Positions 1 to 9,233 of a stretch of DNA of 64,000 nt are shown here, piece after piece; the stretch's first letter is position 1, and each line of letters opens with the position of its first letter. Made by a program: the position numbers and the translations under genes. Source of the stretch: Paraburkholderia domus (GTDB taxonomy: Bacteria > Pseudomonadota > Gammaproteobacteria > Burkholderiales > Burkholderiaceae); the NCBI RefSeq assembly GCF_905220705.1, contig NZ_CAJNAT010000014.1, forward strand, positions 1 to 64,000, read 5' to 3'. Under the pieces are notes generated by a model. That model ran no database searches. It saw only the letters and a program-made list of their open reading frames with translations, and was not told the origin of the DNA.

Positions 1-1
1 A

Positions 2-280
2 CAGCTCATGTTCACGGTGATCCCGAAGTCGCATCCCGCTGACAGCGATCTGATCCACGCCTTCATTAACCATTCGCTTGATGCCGGCGTGCAAGGCCGC
101 ATGGCTGCCGATGTGCTGAACGGCCCGGTCAATTCGAAAGCGGTGATTCCCGCCGAGAGCCGCGCGTTCGTGCCGAGTCCGAAGCAGATCGCCGAGAAAG
201 CGATCCTGCATGACGACAAGGCGCTCGCTGTCGTGCAGCCGGCGTGGATCAAGCGCTACACCGAGATCTTCGCAGCATGA
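2..280 (+). CDS. ABC transporter periplasmic substrate-binding protein (3' part only)
   Basis: The last 92 codons of a gene that begins before the window, ending in TGA. The C-terminal pattern (residues such as NGPVNSKAVIPAES, then a final segment ending WIKRYTEIFAA) is like that of spermidine/putrescine-type solute-binding proteins. The family assignment also rests on the two PotB/PotC-like permeases and PotA-like ATPase that follow. Its stop overlaps the ATG of the next gene (ATGA), so it is the first visible cistron of the operon. The ligand cannot be told from this fragment; polyamine, opine or another small cation are all possible. Confidence 0.7.
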   Translation, partial: QLMFTVIPKSHPADSDLIHAFINHSLDAGVQGRMAADVLNGPVNSKAVIPAESRAFVPSPKQIAEKAILHDDKALAVVQPAWIKRYTEIFAA

Positions 281-1260
281 ACGCGATGCTCGCGCGCTTT
301 TCGCGGCGTGCTTCGGCCGCGTCGGACGTGGCGTCAGATGGTGCGTCGGATGCGGGTTCCGGATCGCCCGGCACCGCATCCGGCGCACCGGACAAGCAGG
401 CGTCCACGGCGCTCGCGAAAGCACGCCCCTGGCTGCTGCTCACGCCGATCCTGCTGTTTCTCGCCATACTCTGCGCGGCAGCGCTCGTCGTGCTGCGTAT
501 GAGCTTCGGCACGCAAGGCAACGAATGGCATGGCTTCACGCTGCAGAATTACGCCGATCTCCTCGACGGCTATTTCGTGAAGTCGTTGTGGCTCACGTTA
601 AAGCTCGCCTTCCAAAGCATGATCTGCGCAGTGCTGCTGGCTATTCCCGTCGCTCTGGCGATGGCGCGCACCAAGTCGCGGCTGGCGCGGCGGCTGTTGC
701 TGGCGGGCGTGCTGCTGCCCTTGCTCGTCAATCTGCTGCTGCAAGGGTATGGCTGGCTGATCATTCTCGGCCCGGCTGGCCTGCTCAACCACGCGCTGCT
801 CGGCAGCGGCCTCGTCGAGCGTCCGGTGATGTGGCTGTACCGCGAACACGGCGTGTTGCTCGGCTTGATTCAGACAGCGTTTCCGCTGGCCGTGCTGCCG
901 TTGTCGAGTGCCATGCGGGCGGTCTCGAGCTCGTATGAAGAAGCCGCGGCGACGCTCGGCGCCACGCGCTGGCAAACGCTGCGTCACGTGTTGCTGCCGC
1001 TCGCCATGCCCGGTCTCGTGTCCGGCGCCCTGCTCGTGTTCGCGTATAACGCCAGCGCCTTCGCGGTGCCCCTGCTGCTCGGCGGCCGCCGCGTGCCGAT
1101 GCTCGCCGTGCTGGTCCACGACCAGGTCGCGCCCTTGCTGAACTGGCCCGCCGCTTCCGCTTCAGGTGTCGTATTGATGATCGCCACGCTCACCGTGATG
1201 GCGCTGTCGCAGCGACTCGTGCGCCGTACGCAACGTCTCGCCGAGGAGTCTCACGCATGA
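277..1260 (+). CDS. ABC transporter permease, PotB-like
   Basis: A 327-residue inner-membrane permease of the binding-protein-dependent (BPD) type. After a roughly 50-residue Ala/Ser/Gly-rich N-terminal stretch come six hydrophobic segments. The cytoplasmic EAA loop lies in the second half (EEAAATLGATRWQTLRHVLLP), the site that contacts the ATPase. I chose the ATG at 277 because it overlaps the upstream stop as ATGA; an in-frame start at 244 would add 11 residues and overlap further. It also ends in an ATGA overlap with the second permease, so the three genes are translationally coupled. Family: spermidine/putrescine/opine permeases. Confidence 0.85.
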   Translation: MNAMLARFSRRASAASDVASDGASDAGSGSPGTASGAPDKQASTALAKARPWLLLTPILLFLAILCAAALVVLRMSFGTQGNEWHGFTLQNYADLLDGYFVKSLWLTLKLAFQSMICAVLLAIPVALAMARTKSRLARRLLLAGVLLPLLVNLLLQGYGWLIILGPAGLLNHALLGSGLVERPVMWLYREHGVLLGLIQTAFPLAVLPLSSAMRAVSSSYEEAAATLGATRWQTLRHVLLPLAMPGLVSGALLVFAYNASAFAVPLLLGGRRVPMLAVLVHDQVAPLLNWPAASASGVVLMIATLTVMALSQRLVRRTQRLAEESHA

Positions 1261-2138
1261 GCACGCCAATTCAAACTCCGCGCCTGACACGCCCACCGCG
1301 TTTGCCACGGTTGCCGATGACCATGCCCGGCCAGCTCGGCAAGGCCACCGCGCTGCTTGCCGCAATCGTGCTGTTTCTCGCCGCGCTGCCGATTCTGACG
1401 ATGATCACGATGTCGTTCAGTGCGGCCGACACGCTCGAATTCCCGCCGCACGCCTACGGTTTGCATTGGTATCGCGCGGCGTGGCACAGCTTCGTCTCGC
1501 CGGATGCAAGCGACTCGCTCTCGATGGGCGCCGCGCTCAGCACGAGCCTGATCGTCGCGCTCTCGACGATGGTCATCGCCACGCTCGTCTCGGTGCCTGC
1601 CGCCTACGCACTGAGCCGCTACCGCTTTCGCGGCAAACCCGCGGTCGAACAACTGGTGGCGTTGCCGCTCGTCTATCCGCTGGTGATGCTCGGCTTGTCG
1701 TTGCTGTTGGTGTTCAACGTGCTGCCGGTCGAACTCGGTGTATTTCGCCTGATCATCGCGCATGTGATTCTGGCGCTGCCGTTCACCGTAAAAAATTGCG
1801 CGGCGTCGGTGGCTTCGATCGGCCCTGAGTTCGAGGAAGCGGCCTGCGTGATGGGCGCGAGCCCGAGCCGCGCGCTGATCGACGTGATCCTGCCGCTCAT
1901 GCGCCCCGGCATTCTCGCCGGCATGCTGTTCGCCTTCATCATCTCGTTCAACGAATTCACGGTGACCTTCTTCCTGTACGGCATCGACACGATGACGCTG
2001 CCGGTGTGGCTTTACAGCCGCACGGTGTCGTCGCTCGATCCGACCGTGTTCTGTTTCGCCGTTTTCATCGTCGCGATCGACTTCGCGCTGATCTGGCTGC
2101 TCGAAAAGCTGATCGGCGACGAAGGGGTGGCGCTTTGA
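1257..2138 (+). CDS. ABC transporter permease, PotC-like
   Basis: A 293-residue inner-membrane permease, partner of the preceding one. It has six hydrophobic segments and an EAA loop near residues 198-218 (EFEEAACVMGASPSRALIDV). The segment SFNEFTVTFFLYG is characteristic of PotC/PotI-like permeases. The start overlaps the previous stop by ATGA. It would form the heterodimeric channel with the PotB-like protein and be driven by the downstream ATPase. Confidence 0.85.
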   Translation: MSTPIQTPRLTRPPRLPRLPMTMPGQLGKATALLAAIVLFLAALPILTMITMSFSAADTLEFPPHAYGLHWYRAAWHSFVSPDASDSLSMGAALSTSLIVALSTMVIATLVSVPAAYALSRYRFRGKPAVEQLVALPLVYPLVMLGLSLLLVFNVLPVELGVFRLIIAHVILALPFTVKNCAASVASIGPEFEEAACVMGASPSRALIDVILPLMRPGILAGMLFAFIISFNEFTVTFFLYGIDTMTLPVWLYSRTVSSLDPTVFCFAVFIVAIDFALIWLLEKLIGDEGVAL

Positions 2139-2187
2139 CCATCCTTTCGATTCGCGCTGTGCTGATGTCTTTTTGCTGGAGCATTCG

Positions 2188-3261
2188 ATGACCCATCTGA
2201 CCTTGCAGGCTGTGACCAAGCGCTTCAACACGGCCTATGCCGTCGACAGCGTCGATCTGAGCGTGCCCGACGGCAAGCTGGTGTGCTTTCTCGGGCCGTC
2301 TGGCTGCGGCAAGACCACGCTCTTGCGGATGATCGCCGGGCTGGAAACGCCGAGCTCAGGCGGCATCAATTTTGCCGGCCGCGACATCACGCATCTGCCC
2401 GCCAACCAGCGCGACTTCGGCATGGTGTTTCAGTCGCTCGCGCTGTTTCCGCATATGACGGTGGCGCAGAACGTCGCGTATCCGCTCAAGCTGCGCAAGA
2501 CCGCGAAAGACGCGCAAGCGCATCGCGTCGCTGAATTGCTGGAACTGATCCAGTTGCCGCATATGGCGAACCGGCCGGTCACGCAACTCTCCGGTGGCCA
2601 GCGGCAACGCGTGGCGATTGCGCGCGCCATTGCGTCGCAACCGAAATTGCTGCTGCTCGACGAACCGCTCTCCGCGCTCGACGCCAAGCTGCGCGAAGCG
2701 ATGCAGGTCGAGATCCGTTTGCTGCAACAGCGTCTGGGCATCACGACGATCATGGTCACGCACGACCAGCGCGAAGCGATGACGATGGCCGACGAAATCG
2801 TCGTGATGGAGAAAGGCCGGATTGCGCAAGTCGGCAAACCGCTCGATATTTATCGCGATCCGGTCAGTGAATTCGTCGCGGACTTCATCGGCCTGGGCAA
2901 CATCCTGCCGGTCACCTACGACGGCGCGGGCGGCGTCAGTCTGCCGGGCGGAAGGCGCATTGCCGTTGTGCAACCGGCGCGGGTGCCGGAGTCGAACAGC
3001 GATATCCGTCTGCTGATCCGGCCGGAAGACGTGTGCGTCAAATCGGCGAGCGGCGATGCGGGACAAAACAGGCTCGCGGGCACGGTGACTTTTATCCGCG
3101 ACGTGGGGGCGTCACTCGAAGCAACGATCGATTGCGCAGGTTTCACCCTGACTGCCGCGACCACACCGCGCGAAACGCCGGGGTTGACGCTCGGCATGCC
3201 GGTGTTCGCGGAATTGCCACCGCACGCGTGCAAACTGATTGCCGCCCGCGCGGCTCGTTGA
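2188..3261 (+). CDS. ABC transporter ATP-binding protein, PotA-like
   Basis: A 357-residue ATPase. Walker A is GPSGCGKTT, the signature is LSGGQRQR, and Walker B runs LLLLDEP with the D-loop SALDAK and switch His in MVTHDQREA. A C-terminal region of about 110 residues matches the TOBE regulatory domain of PotA/MalK-type proteins. I chose ATG 2188 over an upstream TTG (2173) because GGAG lies six bases before it. No amino-acid-transporter-type ATPase follows the second transporter in this operon, so this protein is the only visible energy source for both permease pairs; that sharing is inference. Confidence 0.9.
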   Translation: MTHLTLQAVTKRFNTAYAVDSVDLSVPDGKLVCFLGPSGCGKTTLLRMIAGLETPSSGGINFAGRDITHLPANQRDFGMVFQSLALFPHMTVAQNVAYPLKLRKTAKDAQAHRVAELLELIQLPHMANRPVTQLSGGQRQRVAIARAIASQPKLLLLDEPLSALDAKLREAMQVEIRLLQQRLGITTIMVTHDQREAMTMADEIVVMEKGRIAQVGKPLDIYRDPVSEFVADFIGLGNILPVTYDGAGGVSLPGGRRIAVVQPARVPESNSDIRLLIRPEDVCVKSASGDAGQNRLAGTVTFIRDVGASLEATIDCAGFTLTAATTPRETPGLTLGMPVFAELPPHACKLIAARAAR

Positions 3262-3314
3262 AACGTTCACACTAAAACCCATTCCAATACCGAGTTTTCG
3301 ACAGAGGAAAGACC

Positions 3315-4139
3315 ATGAATCAGCCTCAAGTTGCCCAATCGAACGCACGCCGCGTCTTCGCCACTCTTGCCGCGACGCTCGCCTTCACCGGCCTCGGCGC
3401 ACTAGGCGCCTTCTCGTCGGCCGCGCATGCCGATGCGCTAGACAACATCGCCAAATCCGGCACGGTGCGCATCGGCGTATTCGAGGACTACCCGCCGTTC
3501 GGCTCGATCGGCCCGGACATGAAGCCGATGGGCTACGACATCGACGTCGCCAACCTGATCGGCAAAGCGCTCAATGCCAAGGTCGAACTTGTACAGGTAA
3601 CCGGCGACAACCGCATGGCCTACCTCGCCGATCACAAGGCTGACATGCTGCTTTCAGTCGGCCAGACACCGGAACGCGAAAAGGTGATCGACTTCTCGCA
3701 GCCTTACGCGCCCTATTACCTCGCCGTCTTCGGTCCGAAATCGCTGCCCGTGAAGAACGCCGCCGACCTAGCCGGCAAGTCGATTTCGGTCGCGCGCGGC
3801 ACGCTGGAAGACCTGAGCGTGACCAAGATCGCACCGCCCACGGCGAACATCAAACGCTTCGACGATCCTAACGGCGCAATTTCGGCGTTTCTTTCTGGTC
3901 AGGTACAGTTGATGGTAGTCGGCAACGACGTCGGCGCAACCATTCTCGCGCGTCATCCCGCGAACGATCCCGAGCAGAAGTTCTCGCTGTTCAGCTCGCC
4001 GGATCACGTCGGTTTGAACAAGAACGAGCCGCGTCTGAAGCAGAAAGTCGACGAAACGATTGCCAAGGCCCGCAAGGACGGCACCATGAACGCGATTTCG
4101 CAGAAATGGCTGCGTGCGCCGCTGCCGGCCGACCTCTGA
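3315..4139 (+). CDS. ABC transporter amino-acid-type substrate-binding protein (family 3)
   Basis: A 274-residue exported protein with a Sec signal peptide cleaved near AAHADA (residues 36-42). The mature part has the family 3 hallmarks: GTVRIGVFEDYPPFG at the start, MGYDIDVANLIG, and a central AGKSISVARGT. It is preceded by AGAGGAAAG eight bases before ATG. It lies 54 bp after the PotA-like gene and 67 bp before a His/Gln-type permease pair, so it is the ligand receptor of a second uptake system in the operon. A small hairpin follows it. Confidence 0.88.
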   Translation: MNQPQVAQSNARRVFATLAATLAFTGLGALGAFSSAAHADALDNIAKSGTVRIGVFEDYPPFGSIGPDMKPMGYDIDVANLIGKALNAKVELVQVTGDNRMAYLADHKADMLLSVGQTPEREKVIDFSQPYAPYYLAVFGPKSLPVKNAADLAGKSISVARGTLEDLSVTKIAPPTANIKRFDDPNGAISAFLSGQVQLMVVGNDVGATILARHPANDPEQKFSLFSSPDHVGLNKNEPRLKQKVDETIAKARKDGTMNAISQKWLRAPLPADL

Positions 4140-4152
4140 ACCTTGTATGCGT

Positions 4153-4171
4153 GGACCGGCTTGGCCGGTCC
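4153..4171 (+). promoter_or_regulatory. Intercistronic hairpin after binding-protein gene
   Basis: A perfect 8-bp stem (GGACCGGC / GCCGGTCC) with a 3-base loop sits 13 bases after the stop of the binding-protein gene, without a T run. It could protect the 3' end of the binding-protein mRNA and so raise its dose over the permeases, as described for some other transport operons. The role is inference. Confidence 0.5.
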
Positions 4172-4206
4172 GTGCCGGAGTTTGACCTCACGATGAGCGC
4201 CACGCC

Positions 4207-4959
4207 ATGACCTATGCGTTCGATTTCAGCGGCTTCGGCCTCTATGCGGGGTTGCTCGCGCGCGGCGTCGCCGTCACGCTGGGGCTCACCGCCGTGTCCA
4301 CCGTGCTTGGCGGCCTCGTCGGCGTTGGCGGCGCGAGCATCGCGGTGGCCGGCCCGAAGTGGGCGCGCTGGGTGGTCGCGACTTACGTCGAGTTGATCCG
4401 CAACACGCCCTTCATCGTGCAGTTGTTCTTCATCTTCTTCGGCTTGCCGAGCCTCGGCATTCATATCGACGAAGTACAGGCCGCGATTCTGGCGATGACC
4501 GTCAATCTCGGTGCGTACGCGATCGAGATCGTGCGTGCCGGTATCGATTCGATTCCGCGCGGCCAGGTTCAGGCCGCGCAGGCGCTCGGCTTGCATGGAC
4601 GGCAAGTTTTTCGCTACGTCGTGCTGCCGCAGGCGGTCGCCAACGTGTTCCCCGCGTTGTTAAGCCAGGTGCTGATCGTGATGCTCGGCTCGGCGGTGGT
4701 CTCGCAGATCTCGGTGCCCGATCTGACCTACGCGGCCAACTTCATCCAGTCGCGCAACTTCCGCTCGTTCGAGAGCTACGTGATCATTACCGCGACGTAT
4801 CTGGCGTTGTCGATCGTGTTGCGGCAACTCATGAACCGGCTCGGCCGCGGCCTCTTCGCGGGCCGTGTGGCCCGCGGCGGCGGCAGCGACAGCGCGCCGC
4901 GTAACTGGCGCACCCGCCTGATATGGCGCGGCGCCCGCACTCTGCCGACGGAGCGTTGA
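4207..4959 (+). CDS. Amino-acid ABC transporter permease (HisM/GlnP family)
   Basis: A 250-residue inner-membrane protein. The segment YVELIRNTPFIVQLFFIFFGLP and the later GQVQAAQALGL loop are diagnostic of the polar amino acid permease family. About five hydrophobic segments precede a basic C-terminal tail. The start at 4207 follows a six-codon ATG...TGA mini-frame at 4192 that ends on the A of this start. It is paired with the next permease, two bases downstream. Confidence 0.88.
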   Translation: MTYAFDFSGFGLYAGLLARGVAVTLGLTAVSTVLGGLVGVGGASIAVAGPKWARWVVATYVELIRNTPFIVQLFFIFFGLPSLGIHIDEVQAAILAMTVNLGAYAIEIVRAGIDSIPRGQVQAAQALGLHGRQVFRYVVLPQAVANVFPALLSQVLIVMLGSAVVSQISVPDLTYAANFIQSRNFRSFESYVIITATYLALSIVLRQLMNRLGRGLFAGRVARGGGSDSAPRNWRTRLIWRGARTLPTER

Positions 4960-4961
4960 TC

Positions 4962-5618
4962 ATGGTCGAATTCACGCTGTGGGACATCGCCCGCAATCTG
5001 TTGCTCGCCGCCCGCTGGACGGTGTTGTTGTCGCTGATCGCGTTTGTCGGCGGCGGCATTGTCGGGCTGATTCTGCTGGCCATGCGCGTGTCGCCTATGC
5101 CGTGGCTGCGGCGGATCGTCGTGGTATATGTTGAACTGTTTCAGGGCACGCCCTTGCTGATGCAGCTGTTTCTGGCGTTCTTTGGCCTGCCGCTGCTGGG
5201 TGTCGATGTTTCGCCCTGGATGGCCGCTGCCGTCACGCTGACGCTTTATACCAGCGCGTATCTGGTCGATATCTGGCGCGGGTGCGTGGAAGCCGTGCCG
5301 CGTGGTCAGTGGGCCGCGGGTGCAAGTCTGGGCATGACGTTCAGCCAGCAATTGCGCTACATCATCTGGCCACAGGCGCTGAAGATCGCCGTGGCGCCGA
5401 CGGTCGGCTTCCTCGTGCAGGTGGTGAAAAGCACGGCGCTCGCGTCGATCATCGGCTTCACGGAATTGACCAAGACCGGCACGATGATCACGAACGCCGC
5501 GTTCCGCCCGTTCCCGATCTACGGCATGGTCGCGATGATTTACTTCGCAATGTGTTTCCCGTTGACGTGGTATGCGCGCGTGCTGGAGAAGCGTGCGAAG
5601 GTCGGGCAGCACCGCTAG
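4962..5618 (+). CDS. Amino-acid ABC transporter permease (HisQ/GlnP family)
   Basis: A 218-residue inner-membrane permease, second half of the heterodimer. It has YVELFQGTPLLMQLFLAFFGLP and the EAA-like loop GQWAAGASLGMTFSQQLRYII. An in-frame ATG at 4923 would overlap the previous gene by 37 bp; ATG 4962 is better because it follows that gene's stop by two bases and has GGAG eight bases upstream. It is the last gene of the operon; a strong terminator begins 19 bp later. No dedicated ATPase follows. Confidence 0.88.
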   Translation: MVEFTLWDIARNLLLAARWTVLLSLIAFVGGGIVGLILLAMRVSPMPWLRRIVVVYVELFQGTPLLMQLFLAFFGLPLLGVDVSPWMAAAVTLTLYTSAYLVDIWRGCVEAVPRGQWAAGASLGMTFSQQLRYIIWPQALKIAVAPTVGFLVQVVKSTALASIIGFTELTKTGTMITNAAFRPFPIYGMVAMIYFAMCFPLTWYARVLEKRAKVGQHR

Positions 5619-5637
5619 CGTTTTCTGCAGATCCGCA

Positions 5638-5677
5638 AAAAAAGCGGCAACCGTTTTGCACGGTTGCCGCTTTTTTC
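5638..5677. terminator. Rho-independent terminator (bidirectional)
   Basis: A near-perfect stem AAGCGGCAACCG / CGGTTGCCGCTT around the loop TTTTGCA, with an A run before and a T run after. It can stop the rightward transport operon and the leftward cytochrome operon that ends at 5696. Confidence 0.92.
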
Positions 5678-5695
5678 GTTGTCAGCCCGATGTTT

Positions 5696-6976
5696 CTATC
5701 GAGCCGCTTGCGTCGATTTTCGCAATTTCGCCACGTCGCCCGGCGCGACGGCCAATCCACCGTTATTCCACCCGGCCCGCACGAAGGTCAATACATCGGC
5801 GATCTGCTGGTCGTTGAGCACCGGCGCGTACTTCGGCATCGGATACGGCGCGGGAATGCCGCCGATCACCAGGTCCCCCGTACCATTCAACGTCACGTTG
5901 ATCAGCGACGACGGATCCTTCTCGAGCACGTTCGGATTTCCGGCCAGAGGCGCCAGCATCGGCGCAAAGCCGCGTCCATCGACGCCATGGCAGTGCATGC
6001 AATACGCCGTATAAACGCGCGCACCGGCATTGTTTGCGGGACGGTTCAGCGACACCTTCGTCGCTTGTGGATCGTACGTGTAGGGCGGGGCGCCACTGCC
6101 GCCCGCCGGCGGTAATGACTTCAGATACGCGGACATCGCGGCGATGTCGGTGTCGTTCATGCCCTGCGTGCTGTTGTTGATCACGCTGGTCATCGAACCG
6201 AACGCCGACGCATGGCGATTGGCACCGGTCTTCAGGAACGCCTGCAGATCCTGATCGTTCCAGCGACCCAGGCCGACGTTGTGCTCACCGGTCAGGTTCG
6301 CCGCGAACCAGCCGTCGAGCAGCCCGCCGGTCAGGAACGCGCTGCCGCTTTCATCCAGCGCCTTCTCCTGAAACGCGATGCCGCGCGGCGTATGACACGA
6401 ACCGCAGTGCCCCAGGCCCTGAATCAGGTACGCACCACGATTCCACGCGACATCCTTGCCCGGTTTGTCCTGATAGACGCCCTTCTCCAGGAACACCATG
6501 TTCCAGAACTTCAACGGCCAGCGCATATTCAATGGCCATTTGATGTCCGGCTCGCGGTTCGCCTGCTGCACCGGCGCCACACCGCTCATGAAGTACGCGT
6601 ACAACGCTTTCATGTCGTCGTCGTTGACCTTCGCATACGACGGATACGGCATCGCCGGATACAGATTGTGGCCGTCTTTCGCGACACCTTCACGCATCGC
6701 TGTCGCAAAGTCCTCTTCCGTGTAATTGCCGATGCCGGTTTGCTGATCCGGCGTGATGTTGGTGGTGTAGATCTGGCCCATCGGCGTGGTCATCGGCAGG
6801 CCGCCCGCGAACGGCTTGCCCTTCGGCGCCGTATGACAGGCGACGCAGTCGCCGACTTTCGCCAGATAGGCGCCGCGCTGCACCAGCGCCTGATCCGCTG
6901 CTTGCGCCGGGGCTTGCGTCAGGAACGGCAACGCCACGCACAGCGCCGCACTGAAACCCTTGAGTGTGCTTTTCAT
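5696..6976 (-). CDS. Triheme cytochrome c subunit of molybdenum hydroxylase
   Basis: A 426-residue exported cytochrome with a Sec signal (cleavage near AQAADQ) and three CXXCH haem sites at residues 44-48, 191-195 and 326-330. This three-haem layout is that of the cytochrome subunits of membrane alcohol, gluconate and aldehyde dehydrogenases. It follows the molybdopterin subunit by 12 bp, so it is the likely electron acceptor that passes electrons to the quinone pool or terminal oxidase. It is last in a three-gene minus-strand operon. Confidence 0.92.
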   Translation of the reverse strand: MKSTLKGFSAALCVALPFLTQAPAQAADQALVQRGAYLAKVGDCVACHTAPKGKPFAGGLPMTTPMGQIYTTNITPDQQTGIGNYTEEDFATAMREGVAKDGHNLYPAMPYPSYAKVNDDDMKALYAYFMSGVAPVQQANREPDIKWPLNMRWPLKFWNMVFLEKGVYQDKPGKDVAWNRGAYLIQGLGHCGSCHTPRGIAFQEKALDESGSAFLTGGLLDGWFAANLTGEHNVGLGRWNDQDLQAFLKTGANRHASAFGSMTSVINNSTQGMNDTDIAAMSAYLKSLPPAGGSGAPPYTYDPQATKVSLNRPANNAGARVYTAYCMHCHGVDGRGFAPMLAPLAGNPNVLEKDPSSLINVTLNGTGDLVIGGIPAPYPMPKYAPVLNDQQIADVLTFVRAGWNNGGLAVAPGDVAKLRKSTQAAR

Positions 6977-6988
6977 GTTGGGCTCCAG

Positions 6989-9232
6989 TCAGGCGGTTTG
7001 AAGTTGGCTGCCGACCGGCAAGTGCCGCAGCCGCTTGCCGGTGGCCGCGTATATCGCGTTCGTCAGAGCGGGCGCGAGCGCCGCCGTGCCCGGTTCGCCG
7101 ATACCGCCCGGCGCCTCGCTGCTCTTCACAATGTGCACCTCGATAGGCGGCGTTTGATCGATCCGCAGCATCCGGTAGTCGGTGAAGTTGTTCTGCTCGA
7201 CGCGGCCGTCCTTGATCGTGATCTCGCTATAGAGCGCGGCCGTGATGCCGAAGATGATGCCGCCTTGCACCTGCGCTTCGATCGTGTTCGGATTCACCAC
7301 CATCCCGCAATCGACCGCGCACACGACGCGCTTGACGGCCACCTCGCCCTGATCGACCGCGACGTCGACGACGATCGAGAAGAAGCTGCCGAACGCATGC
7401 ATCACCGACACACCGCGTCCTTGGCCCTTCGGCACCGCACTGCCCCAGTTCGCCGCTTGCGTGGCGGTATTGAGCACGTTCAGCGCGCGCGGGGTTTTGC
7501 CGAGCAGATCCTGACGGTATTTGACTGGATCGACTTTCGCTTGCGCGGCAAGTTCGTCGATGAAACTCTCGACCACGAAGGTGCCGCGCGTCGGACCCAC
7601 GCCGCGCCAGAATGCGGTGGGAACGGCATGCGGTTCCTGGCGCACATAGTCGACCAGCTGATTCGGCAGGTCGTACGGCAGGTCCGCTGCAACTTCCACG
7701 GCATCGGGGTCGAGCCCATGCTGGAACGCCGGCGGCGCAAAGCGCGCCATGATCGACGAGCCGACAATGCGATGCTGCCACGCGATCGGCTTGCCGTTCG
7801 CGTCGAGGCCGGCCGAGATCTTGTCGTAGTAGTACGGCCGGTACATGTCGTGCTGGATGTCTTCTTCGCGCGTCCACAGCACCTTCACCGGCGTCGACAC
7901 CTGTTTGCCGATCTTGACCGACTGCGTGACCATGTCGAACTCGAGCCGCCGGCCGAAGCCACCGCCAATCAGATGGTTGTGCACGACGATCTTGTCAGCG
8001 GGCAAACCGGTGACGGCAACCGCTGCGTCCACCACCCGCGTCGGCACTTGTGAGCCGAGCCAGACGTCGCAGCCGTCGGGTCGCACGTGCACCGTGCAGT
8101 TGATCGGCTCCATCGTGGCGTGCGCGAGAAAGGGCTGCTGATACACGGCGTCGACACGTGTTTTCGCGTTTGAAAACGCGTTGTTCACGTCTCCGTCTTT
8201 ACGCGCCACCGCACCATTGCGCTGCGACGCATTGGCGAGATCATCGACGATCTGCTTCATCCCTATCTGCGCGCCCGCGCCTTCGTTCCATTTGATATCC
8301 AGCGCCTGCAAACCGCGTTTGGCGGCCCACGTGTGGTCGCCGATCACGGCAACCGCGTTATCGAGCTTGACGACCTGGCGCACACCGGGAATCTTCTTCG
8401 CGTTGGTATCGTCGACGCTGGCGAGCGTGCCGCCGAACACAGGGCAATTCGCGATGGCCGCGTAGACCATGTCGGGCACGCGCACGTCAAGTCCGAACAT
8501 GGCGGTGCCGTCCACTTTCTCCGGCGAATCGAGGCGCTTGACCGCGGTGCCGATCAGCTTGAAATCTTTCGGGTCTTTCAACGGCACGTTCTGCGGCGCG
8601 GGCAATTTAGCGGCGGCGTTCACCAACTGACCGTAGCTGACGCTGCGATTGCTCGCCGCATGAATCACCTGCCCGGCTTCTGCATGACAGCTTGCCGGAT
8701 CGACTTGCCATTGCTGCGCGGCAGCACTGATCAGGACGGTGCGTGCAGTCGCGCCGGCACGGCGCATCGGCTCCCACGCATAGCGGATCGACGTCGACCC
8801 ACCTGTGAGCTGGCCGCCGAGCAGCGGGTCCATGAAGAGCTTTTCGTTCGGCGGCGCGTGATCGAGCGTGACCGAGTCGAGCGGCACTTCGAGTTCTTCG
8901 GCGATCAGCATCGGGATCGACGTGTAAACGCCTTGTCCCATTTCGACCTTCGGAATCACCAACGTGACTTTGCCCGCCGTGTCGATCTGGATGAAGGCGT
9001 TCGGCGCGAACACGCCGTTTTGCGGCGCCTCATCCCCATCGCCTCCGATCACTGATTTGCCGGCCTCCTGATCCTGACTGACGGCCGGCATGCTGAAACC
9101 TAGCAGCAGGCCGCCGCCGGCTGCCGCGCCGATCGTCACGCCGAACTTCAGAAAGGTGCGGCGCGAGATACTGCCTGCGCCGCCCTTCGACGGCCGCGCG
9201 CCGTTTTGCGCATCGAGCAATCCCCGGGACAT
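6989..9232 (-). CDS. Molybdopterin-binding subunit, xanthine dehydrogenase family (IorB-like), set A
   Basis: A 747-residue large subunit of a molybdenum hydroxylase. The N-terminus carries a twin-arginine signal (SRRTFLKFG followed by a hydrophobic Gly/Ala stretch), so the folded enzyme is exported. Recognisable parts are GQGVYTSIPMLIAEEL, the molybdopterin loop IGGGFGRR near residue 390, and GIGEPGTAALAPALTNAI at the C-terminus. Its ATG (9232) lies one base after the stop of the small-subunit gene. The family includes isoquinoline 1-oxidoreductase, nicotinate dehydrogenase and aldehyde dehydrogenases; the substrate is not readable. No separate FAD subunit is present, as usual for cytochrome-linked members. 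Confidence 0.9.
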   Translation of the reverse strand: MSRGLLDAQNGARPSKGGAGSISRRTFLKFGVTIGAAAGGGLLLGFSMPAVSQDQEAGKSVIGGDGDEAPQNGVFAPNAFIQIDTAGKVTLVIPKVEMGQGVYTSIPMLIAEELEVPLDSVTLDHAPPNEKLFMDPLLGGQLTGGSTSIRYAWEPMRRAGATARTVLISAAAQQWQVDPASCHAEAGQVIHAASNRSVSYGQLVNAAAKLPAPQNVPLKDPKDFKLIGTAVKRLDSPEKVDGTAMFGLDVRVPDMVYAAIANCPVFGGTLASVDDTNAKKIPGVRQVVKLDNAVAVIGDHTWAAKRGLQALDIKWNEGAGAQIGMKQIVDDLANASQRNGAVARKDGDVNNAFSNAKTRVDAVYQQPFLAHATMEPINCTVHVRPDGCDVWLGSQVPTRVVDAAVAVTGLPADKIVVHNHLIGGGFGRRLEFDMVTQSVKIGKQVSTPVKVLWTREEDIQHDMYRPYYYDKISAGLDANGKPIAWQHRIVGSSIMARFAPPAFQHGLDPDAVEVAADLPYDLPNQLVDYVRQEPHAVPTAFWRGVGPTRGTFVVESFIDELAAQAKVDPVKYRQDLLGKTPRALNVLNTATQAANWGSAVPKGQGRGVSVMHAFGSFFSIVVDVAVDQGEVAVKRVVCAVDCGMVVNPNTIEAQVQGGIIFGITAALYSEITIKDGRVEQNNFTDYRMLRIDQTPPIEVHIVKSSEAPGGIGEPGTAALAPALTNAIYAATGKRLRHLPVGSQLQTA

Positions 9233-9233
9233 G

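Noticed and set aside
1251-2231. 326-codon minus-strand frame opposite the PotC-like gene
   Set aside because: Charged low-complexity sequence opposite a clear permease; shadow frame.
6212-8053. 613-codon open frame on the plus strand, antisense to the molybdopterin subunit A gene
   Set aside because: Its sequence is His/Arg-rich without any domain pattern, and the minus strand encodes a well-recognised enzyme. It is a high-GC shadow frame.
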